DNA of 64,000 bases from Bryocella elongata (GTDB lineage Bacteria > Acidobacteriota > Terriglobia > Terriglobales > Acidobacteriaceae). The position numbers and the translations under genes are program-made. The stretch's first letter is position 1; every line of letters starts with the position of its first letter. The notes under the pieces are model-generated. The model did not search any database. It worked only from the letters and a program-made list of their open reading frames with translations, and had not been told where the DNA came from. Shown here in pieces: positions 45,877 through 54,175 of the stretch. The stretch covers positions 62,001 to 126,000 of the forward strand of contig NZ_FNVA01000002.1 of the NCBI RefSeq assembly GCF_900108185.1. The letters are read 5' to 3'.

Positions 45877-47622
45877 ATGGCACGTGTCGTAATCGATCCT
45901 GTCACACGTATCGAGGGTCACCTCCGCATTGAGGTGGAGGTGCAGGGCAACAGAGTTACCGATGCGTGGAGCTCCGGCACCATGTTCCGCGGTATCGAGA
46001 AGATTGTGCGCGGTCGCGATCCCCGCGAGGCCTGGATCTGGGCCCAGCGTATCTGCGGCGTGTGCACCACGGTGCACGCATTGGCATCGGTTCGTGCGGT
46101 CGAAGATGCTCTCGGCATCGAAGTGCCCGAGAACGCAAAGCTGGTGCGCAACATCATTGCGGGCACTCAAAATGTCCACGATCACATCGTGCACTTCTAT
46201 CACCTGCATGCTTTGGACTGGGTCGATGTCACGCTTGCACTGAAGGCCGATCCTGCCAAGACCTCGCAGCTTGCGCAGTCCATCTCCGACTGGCCAAAGT
46301 CCTCGACCGCGTATTTCAAGACCGTACAGGACCGCGTGAAGACGCTGGTCGCGAGCGGCCAGCTCAGCCTCTTCTCAAGCGGCGACTGGGGCCACTCGGC
46401 GTATGTCCTCCCGCCTGAGGTCAATCTGCTCGCCGTGGCGCACTACATCGAAGCGCTCGATCTGCAGCGTGAGGTCGTGCGCATCCACGCTGTGCTGGGT
46501 GGCAAGAACCCCCACCTGCAGACCTATCTCGTCGGCGGCATGGCCTCGGGATTGGATCCCGATGAGCCGGGTGCAGCTATCAACTCGCAGACAGTGATGC
46601 TGCTTAACCAGCTCGCGAAGAATGCGGAGACCTTCGTCAAGCAAGTGTATCTGCCGGATGTTCTCGCGATCGCCAGCTTCTACAAGGATTGGTTCTCTAT
46701 CGGTGAAGGCATCGGCAACTACATGGCCTATGGCGACCTAACTCTGGGCAAGCAGACTGACCCGGTGGGCTACTTCTTCCCGCGCGGCATCATCATGAAC
46801 CGCGACCTCTCGAAGGTGCATGAAATGGACCCGCAGAAGATTGCCGAGTACGTAGCCCACAGCTACTACGACTATGATGGCGGACTTCATCCCTCGAAGG
46901 GCGAGACCAACCCCAACTACACCGGACCGAAGCCCCCGTTCGAGCAGCTCAATACCGATGGCAAATACTCGTGGGTCAAGTCCCCCCGCTATGACAATCA
47001 CGCGATGGAAGTGGGGCCGCTGGCTCGCACCCTTATCGCCTACGCGAGCGGCCGCCAGAACGTGAAGCAGCAGGTCGATGGAGCGCTTGCCAAGCTCAAC
47101 CTTCCGGCGACGGCGTTGTTCTCGACGATGGGCCGCATCGCGGCTCGTGCGATTGAGGCCGGCATCATCATTGGCGAGGTCGAGACCTGGATCAATAAGC
47201 TCGAAGATAATCTTGGCCACGGCAACGTGAGGATCCACGATGGCGCGATGTGGAACCCCGACAACTGGCCGAAGTCCTGCGCGGGCTTTGGTCTGGAGGA
47301 GGCGCCTCGCGGGTCGCTCGGTCACTGGATCGAGATTGAGGACAAGAAGATCGCCAACTACCAGGCGGTCGTTCCTTCGACCTGGAACGCTGGTCCCCGC
47401 GATGGCACAGGACAGCGGGGAGCGTATGAACAGTCTCTGCTCAATACACCCATCGCGAACCCAGACCGTCCGCTCGAGGTCCTGCGTACCGTCCACTCCT
47501 TCGATCCCTGCATGTCCTGCGCGGTACACGTAGTCCAGCCGAACGGTCAGCTCTACAGCACCATGCAGGTCGATGCCATGGCTTCGGCAGCTGCCAGTGG
47601 AGCGCTCTGCCTCGACGAGTAA
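45877..47622 (+). CDS. [NiFe]-hydrogenase large subunit
   Basis: A 581-residue catalytic subunit that splits H2 at the NiFe(CN)2CO site. The two nickel motifs are intact: RICGVCTTVHA (about residues 60-70) and DPCMSCAVHV near the C terminus. The N-terminal RIEGHLRIEVE, which surrounds the active-site region, is also typical. After the final histidine comes a 30-residue extension ending GALCLDE, which the protease encoded next would remove during maturation. The ATG at 45877 has AAGGAG upstream. It has no signal peptide of its own, as expected for export with the Tat-bearing small subunit. Confidence 0.96.
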   Translation: MARVVIDPVTRIEGHLRIEVEVQGNRVTDAWSSGTMFRGIEKIVRGRDPREAWIWAQRICGVCTTVHALASVRAVEDALGIEVPENAKLVRNIIAGTQNVHDHIVHFYHLHALDWVDVTLALKADPAKTSQLAQSISDWPKSSTAYFKTVQDRVKTLVASGQLSLFSSGDWGHSAYVLPPEVNLLAVAHYIEALDLQREVVRIHAVLGGKNPHLQTYLVGGMASGLDPDEPGAAINSQTVMLLNQLAKNAETFVKQVYLPDVLAIASFYKDWFSIGEGIGNYMAYGDLTLGKQTDPVGYFFPRGIIMNRDLSKVHEMDPQKIAEYVAHSYYDYDGGLHPSKGETNPNYTGPKPPFEQLNTDGKYSWVKSPRYDNHAMEVGPLARTLIAYASGRQNVKQQVDGALAKLNLPATALFSTMGRIAARAIEAGIIIGEVETWINKLEDNLGHGNVRIHDGAMWNPDNWPKSCAGFGLEEAPRGSLGHWIEIEDKKIANYQAVVPSTWNAGPRDGTGQRGAYEQSLLNTPIANPDRPLEVLRTVHSFDPCMSCAVHVVQPNGQLYSTMQVDAMASAAASGALCLDE

Positions 47623-47680
47623 CGAGGCAGTGCCAAACCAAACACAAACTCAAAAAGTCGTCGCAACTACCGGGAGCGTT

Positions 47681-48214
47681 ATGACTGATCGATCTCTTGC
47701 CACCCGAGGCGTACTTGGCCTCGGGAACCTGATGCGTATGGATGATGCCGTGGGGATGCTTGCGCTCGATGAGCTGGAAGCATCCCCAGAGCTTCCTCGC
47801 AATGTGCGGCTCGTTGAGGGCGGCACCCTCGGCCTCGAGATCATGGGCCGCATCGACGGCCTCACCCACATCGTCGCGTTGGACGCGGTGGACTTCGGCG
47901 CCGAGCCTGGTACTGTCGCTCGCTTTGCCGGAAAGCAGTTGCTGAACCTGCCGGTCTCCAAGAGCGTTCACCTCCTGGGATTCGCCGACCTGCTGGCTGC
48001 GCTGCAACTGCTGGGCACATCGCCGGAAGAGATCGTGCTCCTCGGCGTCCAGCCGGGTTCGACCGACTGGGGTACTGTCCCCACGGCTCCGGTACGCGCC
48101 GCCATGGCGACGCTGGTGAACCGCACGCTCGAGCAGCTCGCTCAATGGGAGAAGACGTCTCCCTCGACGGAATCCCAAACGTCCGTGGCGGGTTCAGCTC
48201 TCGCACAAGTCTGA
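47681..48214 (+). CDS. Hydrogenase maturation endopeptidase (HyaD/HybD family)
   Basis: A 177-residue nickel-dependent protease that removes the C-terminal extension of the large subunit after metal insertion. The family motif is seen as GLGNLMRMDDAVGMLALDEL near the N terminus. The second metal aspartate region is IVALDAVDFG and the histidine is in KSVHLLGFADLL. The ATG at 47681 has GGGAG about five bases upstream. It follows the large-subunit gene by 58 bases on the same strand. No hypA-F genes are in the window, so these must lie elsewhere. Confidence 0.92.
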   Translation: MTDRSLATRGVLGLGNLMRMDDAVGMLALDELEASPELPRNVRLVEGGTLGLEIMGRIDGLTHIVALDAVDFGAEPGTVARFAGKQLLNLPVSKSVHLLGFADLLAALQLLGTSPEEIVLLGVQPGSTDWGTVPTAPVRAAMATLVNRTLEQLAQWEKTSPSTESQTSVAGSALAQV

Positions 48215-48520
48215 TTTTCCCTACCAGTTACTTCGAATTACAAGCCTGCCGTTCCGAATTGAAACTTACCCTTCGCACGGGTGAATCGGGAATCGCACTG
48301 CGTTGTCCGCTGAACGAACAGACTTTCTTGTCTGCCATATCTGTCGTTTCCCGTTCTGAAACTCAAGAGCCTGGAGCGTTTACGCGGCATCGCGCGAATC
48401 CCTTGTATTTACGGGGGCTTCGACACATTCTGGCAGCATCCATTTCTCCTTCAGGCCCGCATCGATAACAGCACTATCGCGCGGTTAGCGCCACGACGGA
48501 AAAAACCTGCACATCCGCCC
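48215..48520. other. Intergenic region before the porin-cytochrome genes
   Basis: About 300 bases between the maturation protease and the promoter region of the decaheme cytochrome gene. It is less GC-rich than its neighbours (for example CTACCAGTTACTTCGAATTACAAG near 48220). It contains a loosely repeated TTCGAATT / TTCCGAATTG motif at 48234-48262 but no open frame with a ribosome binding site, no strong hairpin with a T tract and no tRNA. Confidence 0.5.
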
Positions 48521-48563
48521 GTGACGTCTGTCACACCCACTTTGGGGTGTTACTCCCTACTCT
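48520..48563 (+). promoter_or_regulatory. Crp/Fnr-type promoter of the porin-cytochrome genes
   Basis: CGTGACGTCTGTCACA contains GTGA-N6-TCAC at 48521-48534. TACTCT at 48558-48563 starts exactly 23 bases later, as in the hydrogenase promoters. Transcription would start near 48570, 38 bases before the decaheme cytochrome ATG. Confidence 0.7.
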
Positions 48564-48607
48564 CAAGCAGAACAAGAAAAGTCCTGGCGCACGTTAGGCC
48601 AGGCTGA

Positions 48608-49534
48608 ATGAGCGGACGTATGCATTATTTGCGGGTCGCAATTTGTAGGCGAGGCTGGACGCTGTACCTTCTGCCCATGTTCGCGATGCTGTTCCTTGCA
48701 TCGGGAAGAACGTTGGCGGTAGCTCAGGATGCAACGCATCCTGCTTCGGGATTCGTAGGGTCGGAGACGTGTGCGACATGTCATGAAGACGTCGCCAAAA
48801 AACTGGGAGATAACCCGCACAGCCGCATCGAAGCGATGCACGGCAAGGCTGGAGCGTCATGTGAAAGCTGCCACGGGCCAGGGAAGGCCCACGTCGATGG
48901 CGGTGGCGACGTCACCAAGATCATCAACCCCGCCAAGGCCAATCCCAAGCAGATCAGCGAGACCTGCCTCACCTGCCATGCGGGCGCGCATCCCAACTTT
49001 CAGCAGTCGAATCATGCCAAGGCTGGCGTGAGCTGCGTCAGTTGCCATAGCGTGCATGCGGCGAAGGTGGAGAAGTCTCTTCTGAAGGCTCAGCAGCCGG
49101 ATCTCTGCTTCACGTGCCATGCGGATCAGAAGGCCAGCTTCAATCAGCTCTTCCACCACAAGACACAGGAAGGCCTGATCAAGTGCAGCGACTGCCATGA
49201 CTCGCACGGTACGTTCGAGGACAAGCAGCTCCGCACCACGGCGGACAAGAACGCAGTCTGCACGAAGTGCCACACGGAAACGCGCGGTCCCTTTGTGTTC
49301 GAGCATGTGCCGGTGAAGGCCGAAGGTTGCATGGCTTGCCATACACCTCACGGCTCCCAGAACGCGCGATTGCTCAACGTTCCTAACGTCAACCAGCTCT
49401 GCAATCAGTGCCACAGCGCTGTCGCTGCGGGCACCGTGCATGGGCAGGGTGCTGGCTCGTCGGATCAACCGCCGTGCATTGGGTGCCACAACTTCATCCA
49501 CGGATCGAACATCAACCCGGCGTTTATCCGGTAG
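48608..49534 (+). CDS. Decaheme c-type cytochrome, MtrA/DmsE/PioA family
   Basis: A 308-residue periplasmic cytochrome. A signal peptide (residues about 1-38, ending LAVAQDA) precedes exactly ten CxxCH haem motifs, from CATCH to CIGCH (CATCH, CESCH, CLTCH, CVSCH, CFTCH, CSDCH, CTKCH, CMACH, CNQCH, CIGCH). Ten haems and about 300 residues match MtrA, DmsE and PioA, which sit inside an outer-membrane barrel and carry electrons across the outer membrane. The next gene encodes such a barrel. A start at 48620 is also possible. Cytochrome c maturation genes are not in the window. Confidence 0.93.
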   Translation: MSGRMHYLRVAICRRGWTLYLLPMFAMLFLASGRTLAVAQDATHPASGFVGSETCATCHEDVAKKLGDNPHSRIEAMHGKAGASCESCHGPGKAHVDGGGDVTKIINPAKANPKQISETCLTCHAGAHPNFQQSNHAKAGVSCVSCHSVHAAKVEKSLLKAQQPDLCFTCHADQKASFNQLFHHKTQEGLIKCSDCHDSHGTFEDKQLRTTADKNAVCTKCHTETRGPFVFEHVPVKAEGCMACHTPHGSQNARLLNVPNVNQLCNQCHSAVAAGTVHGQGAGSSDQPPCIGCHNFIHGSNINPAFIR

Positions 49535-49543
49535 GTGTCCCGT

Positions 49544-49571
49544 GCGGCGTCCGTCCGGGAGCGGACGCCGC
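49544..49571 (+). repeat. Intercistronic hairpin between the decaheme cytochrome and barrel genes
   Basis: A perfect 10-base-pair inverted repeat (GCGGCGTCCG / CGGACGCCGC) with an 8-base loop lies nine bases after the cytochrome stop. There is no T tract, so an RNA-stability or partial-attenuation role is more likely than full termination. Confidence 0.65.
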
Positions 49572-49642
49572 GACCAATCGAAGGTGGCCCACGCGCCGCC
49601 TCATGGATGGATCACAGCAGGTTTTAGAAGAAGAGGCTTGAG

Positions 49643-52174
49643 ATGACGAACACAGAAAGGTTTTCTCGGCTGCCCGATGGGTCCCCGTATCTACTTCAAT
49701 ATCGGGGGATCACCAAGAGCATCGCGATTGCTACATTGCTGTTGACGGCAGGAGCCGCAGCAGCGCAGGCGCCGGTCACAACGACGTCCTCTGAGGTTGC
49801 TGCCCCGCAGGGCTACATCCTCCACCAGACCGCTGATCTTGGCGGGCACATGGCTGGAATCTCCGGAAGCGGAGCCATGTACGACACGCTGGTCAACATC
49901 CACCCCGGACCGCGGGTGCTGGGGCAGACCCTCACACTGCACGCCGCGCCTGGAACGAAGCACACTTTGTTTGATTCGCTGTCTGCGACCAGCAATGGCT
50001 TCGGTGGTGATCCCATCAACGTGGCCAAGCTGGACGTATCGAAGGGCAAGCTGTACGAGTTCAACGCGATGTTCCGCCGCGATCGTCAGTACTTCGACTA
50101 CGATCTGCTCGGCAACCCATCCGTTCCGACGCAGACGATCCCCTACGGGATGGTGAACGGCGTGGCCACCACGGCAGGCATCACCCGGAACTTCATCCAG
50201 GACTCCCCGGTGATGTTCAACACCGTCCGCCGCATGACAGACACGCATCTGACCATCACTCCGCTGGCGCCCATCACCTATCGCTTCGGGTACTCGCAGA
50301 ACATCTTCCAGGGTCCTTCGACCACACCGAATCGTTCGATCGGCAAGAACGACGCTCTCCTGGAGGAGTACCAGCGCAACAGCAACGACGACTTCAACGC
50401 TTCGATCGAATGGAAGCCTGTAGAGCAGACCCGCCTCACCTTTGAGGAGCAGGTCGACCACTACAAGGGCGACTCGTACTTCACGATCGCCCCGGGCCAG
50501 TTCAACGCACAGCTGCCTGACGGTACGCCGGTCGCCCTGGGCAACTGGGACGCAACCGCCAGCCCGTACACCATCTCGATGTGTAACACCGCGAGCATGG
50601 GTTCGGGCTACACGAATGCTACCAACTACACCATCTTCACGGCGCCGACGAATGGCAGCGCGCTGCCGGTCGTCAACCCGGCCTGCGCGGTCACTACAAA
50701 GTTCCTTCGTACGATGCCGACGCGCGCGCTAATCCCCACCGAGATGGTGCGGTTCCAGAGCTCGAGCATCCGCAACATCGAGATGAACGGCGACTTCCGC
50801 TACACGGTTGCGAACAGCAACCTGCCCAACTACAACGAGACCTGGGCCGGCCTCGACGGTATCATCCGTGGCTACACGCAGACGGAGACCGCAACGGTTC
50901 AGCGTCGCGTGGTCAGCTTCGACTACGGCATCGTGTGGAATGTCTCAAAGACCTTCACCCTGTCGGATCAGGTGGACTACTCCAACGTTCACCAACCCGG
51001 CACTGTGAACGGCACGCCTGGTGTCACGGTGAACACTCCGGCTCTGACGACGGGCAACGCCAACCTCAACTACAACGGACCTCTGGTTGCCGGTACGGCC
51101 TTCAGCGTCTCGGGCAACTCTGCAGGTACCGCTCAGTTGGGCTACTATGGCCAGCGGATCGTAACCAACAATGCCACCGTCGGCTGGGATCCCAGCGCGA
51201 GGGCAACGTTCGGCCTCACCTACCGCTACAAGACCCGCATGATCCTGCAGGGTGCAGGCAGTGGTTCTGCCGCGACGCTGGTGGGGATCGACGAGAACGC
51301 CGGTATCTTCCATGCGAACCTCCGTCCGCTGAAGAACTGGACGGTGAATGCTTCGGCTGAGATCAGCTACGACAACAACGCTCTCGTGCCGGTCAGCCCG
51401 CGTCAGCTGAAGCACTACCGGGTGCATACCCTGTATCGCATCAAGCCGTGGGCCACGCTCTCCGGTGCGTATAACGACATCGAGCGCCACAACAACACCA
51501 ACAACACTGGCACCGTGTCGGCTGATGGTCCGCTGCAGCATGTCGACTACAACCGTACCGTAAGTACCGGCCTGAACCTGGCGCCGAGCGAGAAGTTCGC
51601 GTTCGACTTCAACTACTCGTACACGGACAGCTACTACTCCACCAACGCCTGCTACTCGAGCGGAGCCACGACCACCCTGTTGGGAACAGCCTCGTATAAC
51701 GCAGCTGGCGGTAACAACATCTGCCCGAGCAGCTCTTCCATTTGGGGTCCTGTGAAGGACTTCATGAGCGCGCCCTCGCAGTATGCTTCGGCAGGAATCG
51801 TCTATACCCCGAACAAGAAGGTTCGCGGAGGAGCCGGATACCGCATCAGCCAGGTCAACGGTAACCAGTTCTTCGCCGACGCACAGCAGGTCAACGGCTC
51901 GCTGGATTCGAAGTACCAGACGCCGTATGTGAATATTGCGTGGACCGTGCGCCCCGGCTGGATCTGGAAGGCGGAGTACAACTACTACGACTACGGTGAA
52001 GGTGGTCCTTCGGGGCCGCAGTACTGCAGTACGAGTACCTCAGCGACCGCGACCATCATTCCATGCGCGTCCTCCACTCTGCCCAGCGGCTTGACTGAAC
52101 CGACCTCCGGCCTGAGTGCACCGCGGACTTTCCATGCCAACATTGTGACCCTCTCCATGCACTACGAGTTCTAG
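49643..52174 (+). CDS. MtrB/PioB-like outer-membrane beta-barrel protein
   Basis: An 843-residue outer-membrane protein. A signal peptide (about residues 22-42, ending AGAAAAQAP) precedes a region typical of MtrB-like barrels (GAMYDTLVNIHPGPRVLGQTL, then FNAMFRRDRQYFDYDLLGNP). Many alternating amphipathic strands follow, and the last strand ends in phenylalanine (VTLSMHYEF), the outer-membrane assembly signal. It follows the decaheme gene, so the two probably form a porin-cytochrome conduit. The N-terminal CxxC motif of gamma-proteobacterial MtrB is absent. No extracellular MtrC/OmcA-type cytochrome gene is present. Confidence 0.8.
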   Translation: MTNTERFSRLPDGSPYLLQYRGITKSIAIATLLLTAGAAAAQAPVTTTSSEVAAPQGYILHQTADLGGHMAGISGSGAMYDTLVNIHPGPRVLGQTLTLHAAPGTKHTLFDSLSATSNGFGGDPINVAKLDVSKGKLYEFNAMFRRDRQYFDYDLLGNPSVPTQTIPYGMVNGVATTAGITRNFIQDSPVMFNTVRRMTDTHLTITPLAPITYRFGYSQNIFQGPSTTPNRSIGKNDALLEEYQRNSNDDFNASIEWKPVEQTRLTFEEQVDHYKGDSYFTIAPGQFNAQLPDGTPVALGNWDATASPYTISMCNTASMGSGYTNATNYTIFTAPTNGSALPVVNPACAVTTKFLRTMPTRALIPTEMVRFQSSSIRNIEMNGDFRYTVANSNLPNYNETWAGLDGIIRGYTQTETATVQRRVVSFDYGIVWNVSKTFTLSDQVDYSNVHQPGTVNGTPGVTVNTPALTTGNANLNYNGPLVAGTAFSVSGNSAGTAQLGYYGQRIVTNNATVGWDPSARATFGLTYRYKTRMILQGAGSGSAATLVGIDENAGIFHANLRPLKNWTVNASAEISYDNNALVPVSPRQLKHYRVHTLYRIKPWATLSGAYNDIERHNNTNNTGTVSADGPLQHVDYNRTVSTGLNLAPSEKFAFDFNYSYTDSYYSTNACYSSGATTTLLGTASYNAAGGNNICPSSSSIWGPVKDFMSAPSQYASAGIVYTPNKKVRGGAGYRISQVNGNQFFADAQQVNGSLDSKYQTPYVNIAWTVRPGWIWKAEYNYYDYGEGGPSGPQYCSTSTSATATIIPCASSTLPSGLTEPTSGLSAPRTFHANIVTLSMHYEF

Positions 52175-52225
52175 TGCATGGGGGGTCATCCCCATCAACG
52201 CAGTTCAACCGGAACGGGAGATGAC

Positions 52226-52528
52226 ATGAACAGGATGATCAGGATCGGAGTCGCTGCAACCCTTGCGCTCTCTGCGAGCGTGGCAATGGCCCAGGCAGGA
52301 GCGGATACCTATAAGTCGAAGTGTGCGATGTGCCACGGGGCCGATGGTCTGGCCCAGACCGGCGCGGGCAAGGCAATGAAGGTTCCTTCGGTCAAGGACT
52401 TCAAGCCGGGTGATGACCTTATCGCCATCACGACCGACGGCAAGGGCAAGATGCCTTCCTACAAGGGCAAGCTGACCGATCCGCAGATCAAGGAAGTCGT
52501 CAGCTACCTGAAGTCGCTCGGCAAGTAG
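52226..52528 (+). CDS. Small periplasmic class I cytochrome c
   Basis: A 100-residue monohaem cytochrome. Signal peptide residues 1-22 (ending SVAMAQA), haem-binding CAMCH near residue 35, and a probable axial methionine in KGKMPSYKGKL. The ATG at 52226 has GGGAG upstream, while the longer frame from 52178 would run through non-coding sequence. It lies 51 bases after the barrel gene and is a likely soluble shuttle between the hydrogenase or NapC-like cytochrome and the decaheme conduit. Confidence 0.92.
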   Translation: MNRMIRIGVAATLALSASVAMAQAGADTYKSKCAMCHGADGLAQTGAGKAMKVPSVKDFKPGDDLIAITTDGKGKMPSYKGKLTDPQIKEVVSYLKSLGK

Positions 52529-52540
52529 CTCCACACATAC

Positions 52541-52565
52541 TGGTGCCGCTGCCTCTGCGGCACCA
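52541..52565 (+). repeat. Intercistronic hairpin after the small cytochrome c gene
   Basis: A perfect 9-base-pair inverted repeat (TGGTGCCGC / GCGGCACCA) with a 7-base loop lies 12 bases after the stop, without a T tract. It resembles the hairpin after the decaheme gene in position and may adjust expression within the operon. Confidence 0.6.
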
Positions 52566-52671
52566 CGCGGCGAGGGCGCGCTAACGCTGCCGGGCCACGG
52601 GTCCGTCAACCGAGAGCGCGTCCTCAACGCGCCTATCCGGCCTATCAAAGAGGCGAAAGGAACATAGAACG

Positions 52672-54102
52672 ATGGCTGACTTTGAAAGCTTCAGGAAGAA
52701 CTGGATCCGGCCGTTCTTCTTTTATGGCAATAACCGGCTAAGTCTCATAGGCGGCGCGCTTACCAGCGCCTCTGCACTCGTTCTCATTGGCTTCTGGGTC
52801 ATTGATGTCTTCGGTCACGGGGGGAGCAATAACCCGTACATCGGCATCATCGTTGACTTCGCGCTGCCTGGACTCTTTGTTCTCGGCCTGTTGATGATCG
52901 CCGTCGGTCTCCTGTTTCGCCAGCGCTCGTTGAAGGCAGCAGGCGAGATCCCGACCGTCTTTCCCTCGATCGACATGCGCGATCCGGTCTTTCGCCACGG
53001 CATTGAGTTTGTCGCGATTGCAACGGCGATCAACTTCGTCATCGTTGGCACTGCAGCCTATCGCGGCGTGGCGTACATGGATACGCCGAGCTTCTGCGGG
53101 CAGGCCTGCCATGTGATGGATCCTGAGTTTCAGGCGTACCACATGTCGTCGCACCGGGCTGTGCCCTGCACGGACTGCCACATCGCCCCGGGCGTTGGCG
53201 GTTTTGTCCACGCGAAGATGAACGGGACGAAGCAGCTTGCGAATGTGCTGCTGCACAACTGGCCGACGCCGATCATGGCGGAGCAGAAGATACCGACTGC
53301 AGACAAGACCTGCCTCAACTGCCATAACCCTGAACGGAATATCGGCGACCGCATCCACATCTCGAACACGTTTGGGGATGACGAGAAGAACTCGCTGACG
53401 CACACGGTCGCTGTGCTGCATGTAGGTGGCGGCAATGTTCTGGGGCAGATGAGCGGCATCCATGGCGCACACTCCGCGCACATCGAGTACATCGCCACGG
53501 ATAGCGGGGCGCAGACGATCCCGTATGTCGCTTACACGAACCCGGATGGCTCGATAACGGAGTATCTCTCGAGCGATGCCAAGGGAACGCCGGCCGGGAA
53601 CCGCCGCACGATGGACTGCATCGACTGCCACAATCGAGCGGCACATTCCTTCGAGACGGCGGAGCAGGCGCTTGATCGCTTCATGGTCGCCGGCGCACCC
53701 AATGCGTCTCTACCGTTCGTACACAAACAGGGAATGGCGCTGCTGAAGACCGAGTACAGGACCCAGCAGGATGCGGAGGCTGGCATCACCAAGGGGCTCG
53801 AGCAGTTCTACAGCTCGCAGTATCCGCAGGTGTACGCTTCGCAGCGTGCGCAGGTTGAGGCTGCCGCCAAGGCGCTGACCTCGATCTATGACCACAACAT
53901 CTTCCCGGCCATGAAGGTGACGTGGGGAACGCATCCGAACAACCTGGGCCACAACGATTATCCGGGCTGCTTCCGCTGCCATGATGGAAGCCACACCTCG
54001 AAGAGCGGCAAAACCATCAACAACGATTGCACCACCTGCCATAACCTCGCGGCGACGGATGAAGCGTCACCGAAAGCTATGACCGAGCTGGGCCTTCCGT
54101 AA
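52672..54102 (+). CDS. Membrane-anchored NapC/NirT-like hexahaem cytochrome
   Basis: A 476-residue protein with three membrane helices (about residues 25-48, 57-82 and 112-132) followed by a periplasmic haem domain. Six haem sites are visible: CGQACH (an unusual CxxxCH, Cys142-His147), CTDCH, CLNCH, CIDCH, CFRCH and CTTCH. The first resembles the quinol-side haem region of NapC/CymA proteins (CHVMDPEFQAYHMSSH). The likely role is electron exchange between the quinone pool and the periplasmic cytochromes, like CymA in Shewanella. It ends the porin-cytochrome run and is followed by a strong terminator. Confidence 0.88.
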   Translation: MADFESFRKNWIRPFFFYGNNRLSLIGGALTSASALVLIGFWVIDVFGHGGSNNPYIGIIVDFALPGLFVLGLLMIAVGLLFRQRSLKAAGEIPTVFPSIDMRDPVFRHGIEFVAIATAINFVIVGTAAYRGVAYMDTPSFCGQACHVMDPEFQAYHMSSHRAVPCTDCHIAPGVGGFVHAKMNGTKQLANVLLHNWPTPIMAEQKIPTADKTCLNCHNPERNIGDRIHISNTFGDDEKNSLTHTVAVLHVGGGNVLGQMSGIHGAHSAHIEYIATDSGAQTIPYVAYTNPDGSITEYLSSDAKGTPAGNRRTMDCIDCHNRAAHSFETAEQALDRFMVAGAPNASLPFVHKQGMALLKTEYRTQQDAEAGITKGLEQFYSSQYPQVYASQRAQVEAAAKALTSIYDHNIFPAMKVTWGTHPNNLGHNDYPGCFRCHDGSHTSKSGKTINNDCTTCHNLAATDEASPKAMTELGLP

Positions 54103-54126
54103 GTCCCTGACTGGAGCAGCAACAAA

Positions 54127-54160
54127 AAGAGCGCGGGCTTCGGCCCGCGCTCTTCTTGTT
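54127..54160. terminator. Bidirectional rho-independent terminator
   Basis: A 12-base-pair stem (AAGAGCGCGGGC / GCCCGCGCTCTT) capped by a TTCG tetraloop, with CTTGTT on the right and AAAAA on the left. It lies between the convergent hexahaem cytochrome gene and the HdeD-like gene and can serve both. Confidence 0.88.
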
Positions 54161-54175
54161 GCAAGCAATTTGTAA

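Noticed and set aside
44171..47622. Assignment of the hydrogenase to the group 1h atmospheric-H2 class known from soil Acidobacteria
   Set aside because: The small subunit has CTGN, not CDGD, and carries a Tat signal, a C-terminal anchor and a cytochrome b partner, which I do not expect for group 1h. A tree is needed for a firm group.
48145..48468. A 107-codon plus-strand frame overlapping the end of the maturation protease gene
   Set aside because: It starts inside the protease gene in another frame, has no ribosome binding site and shows no protein-like composition.
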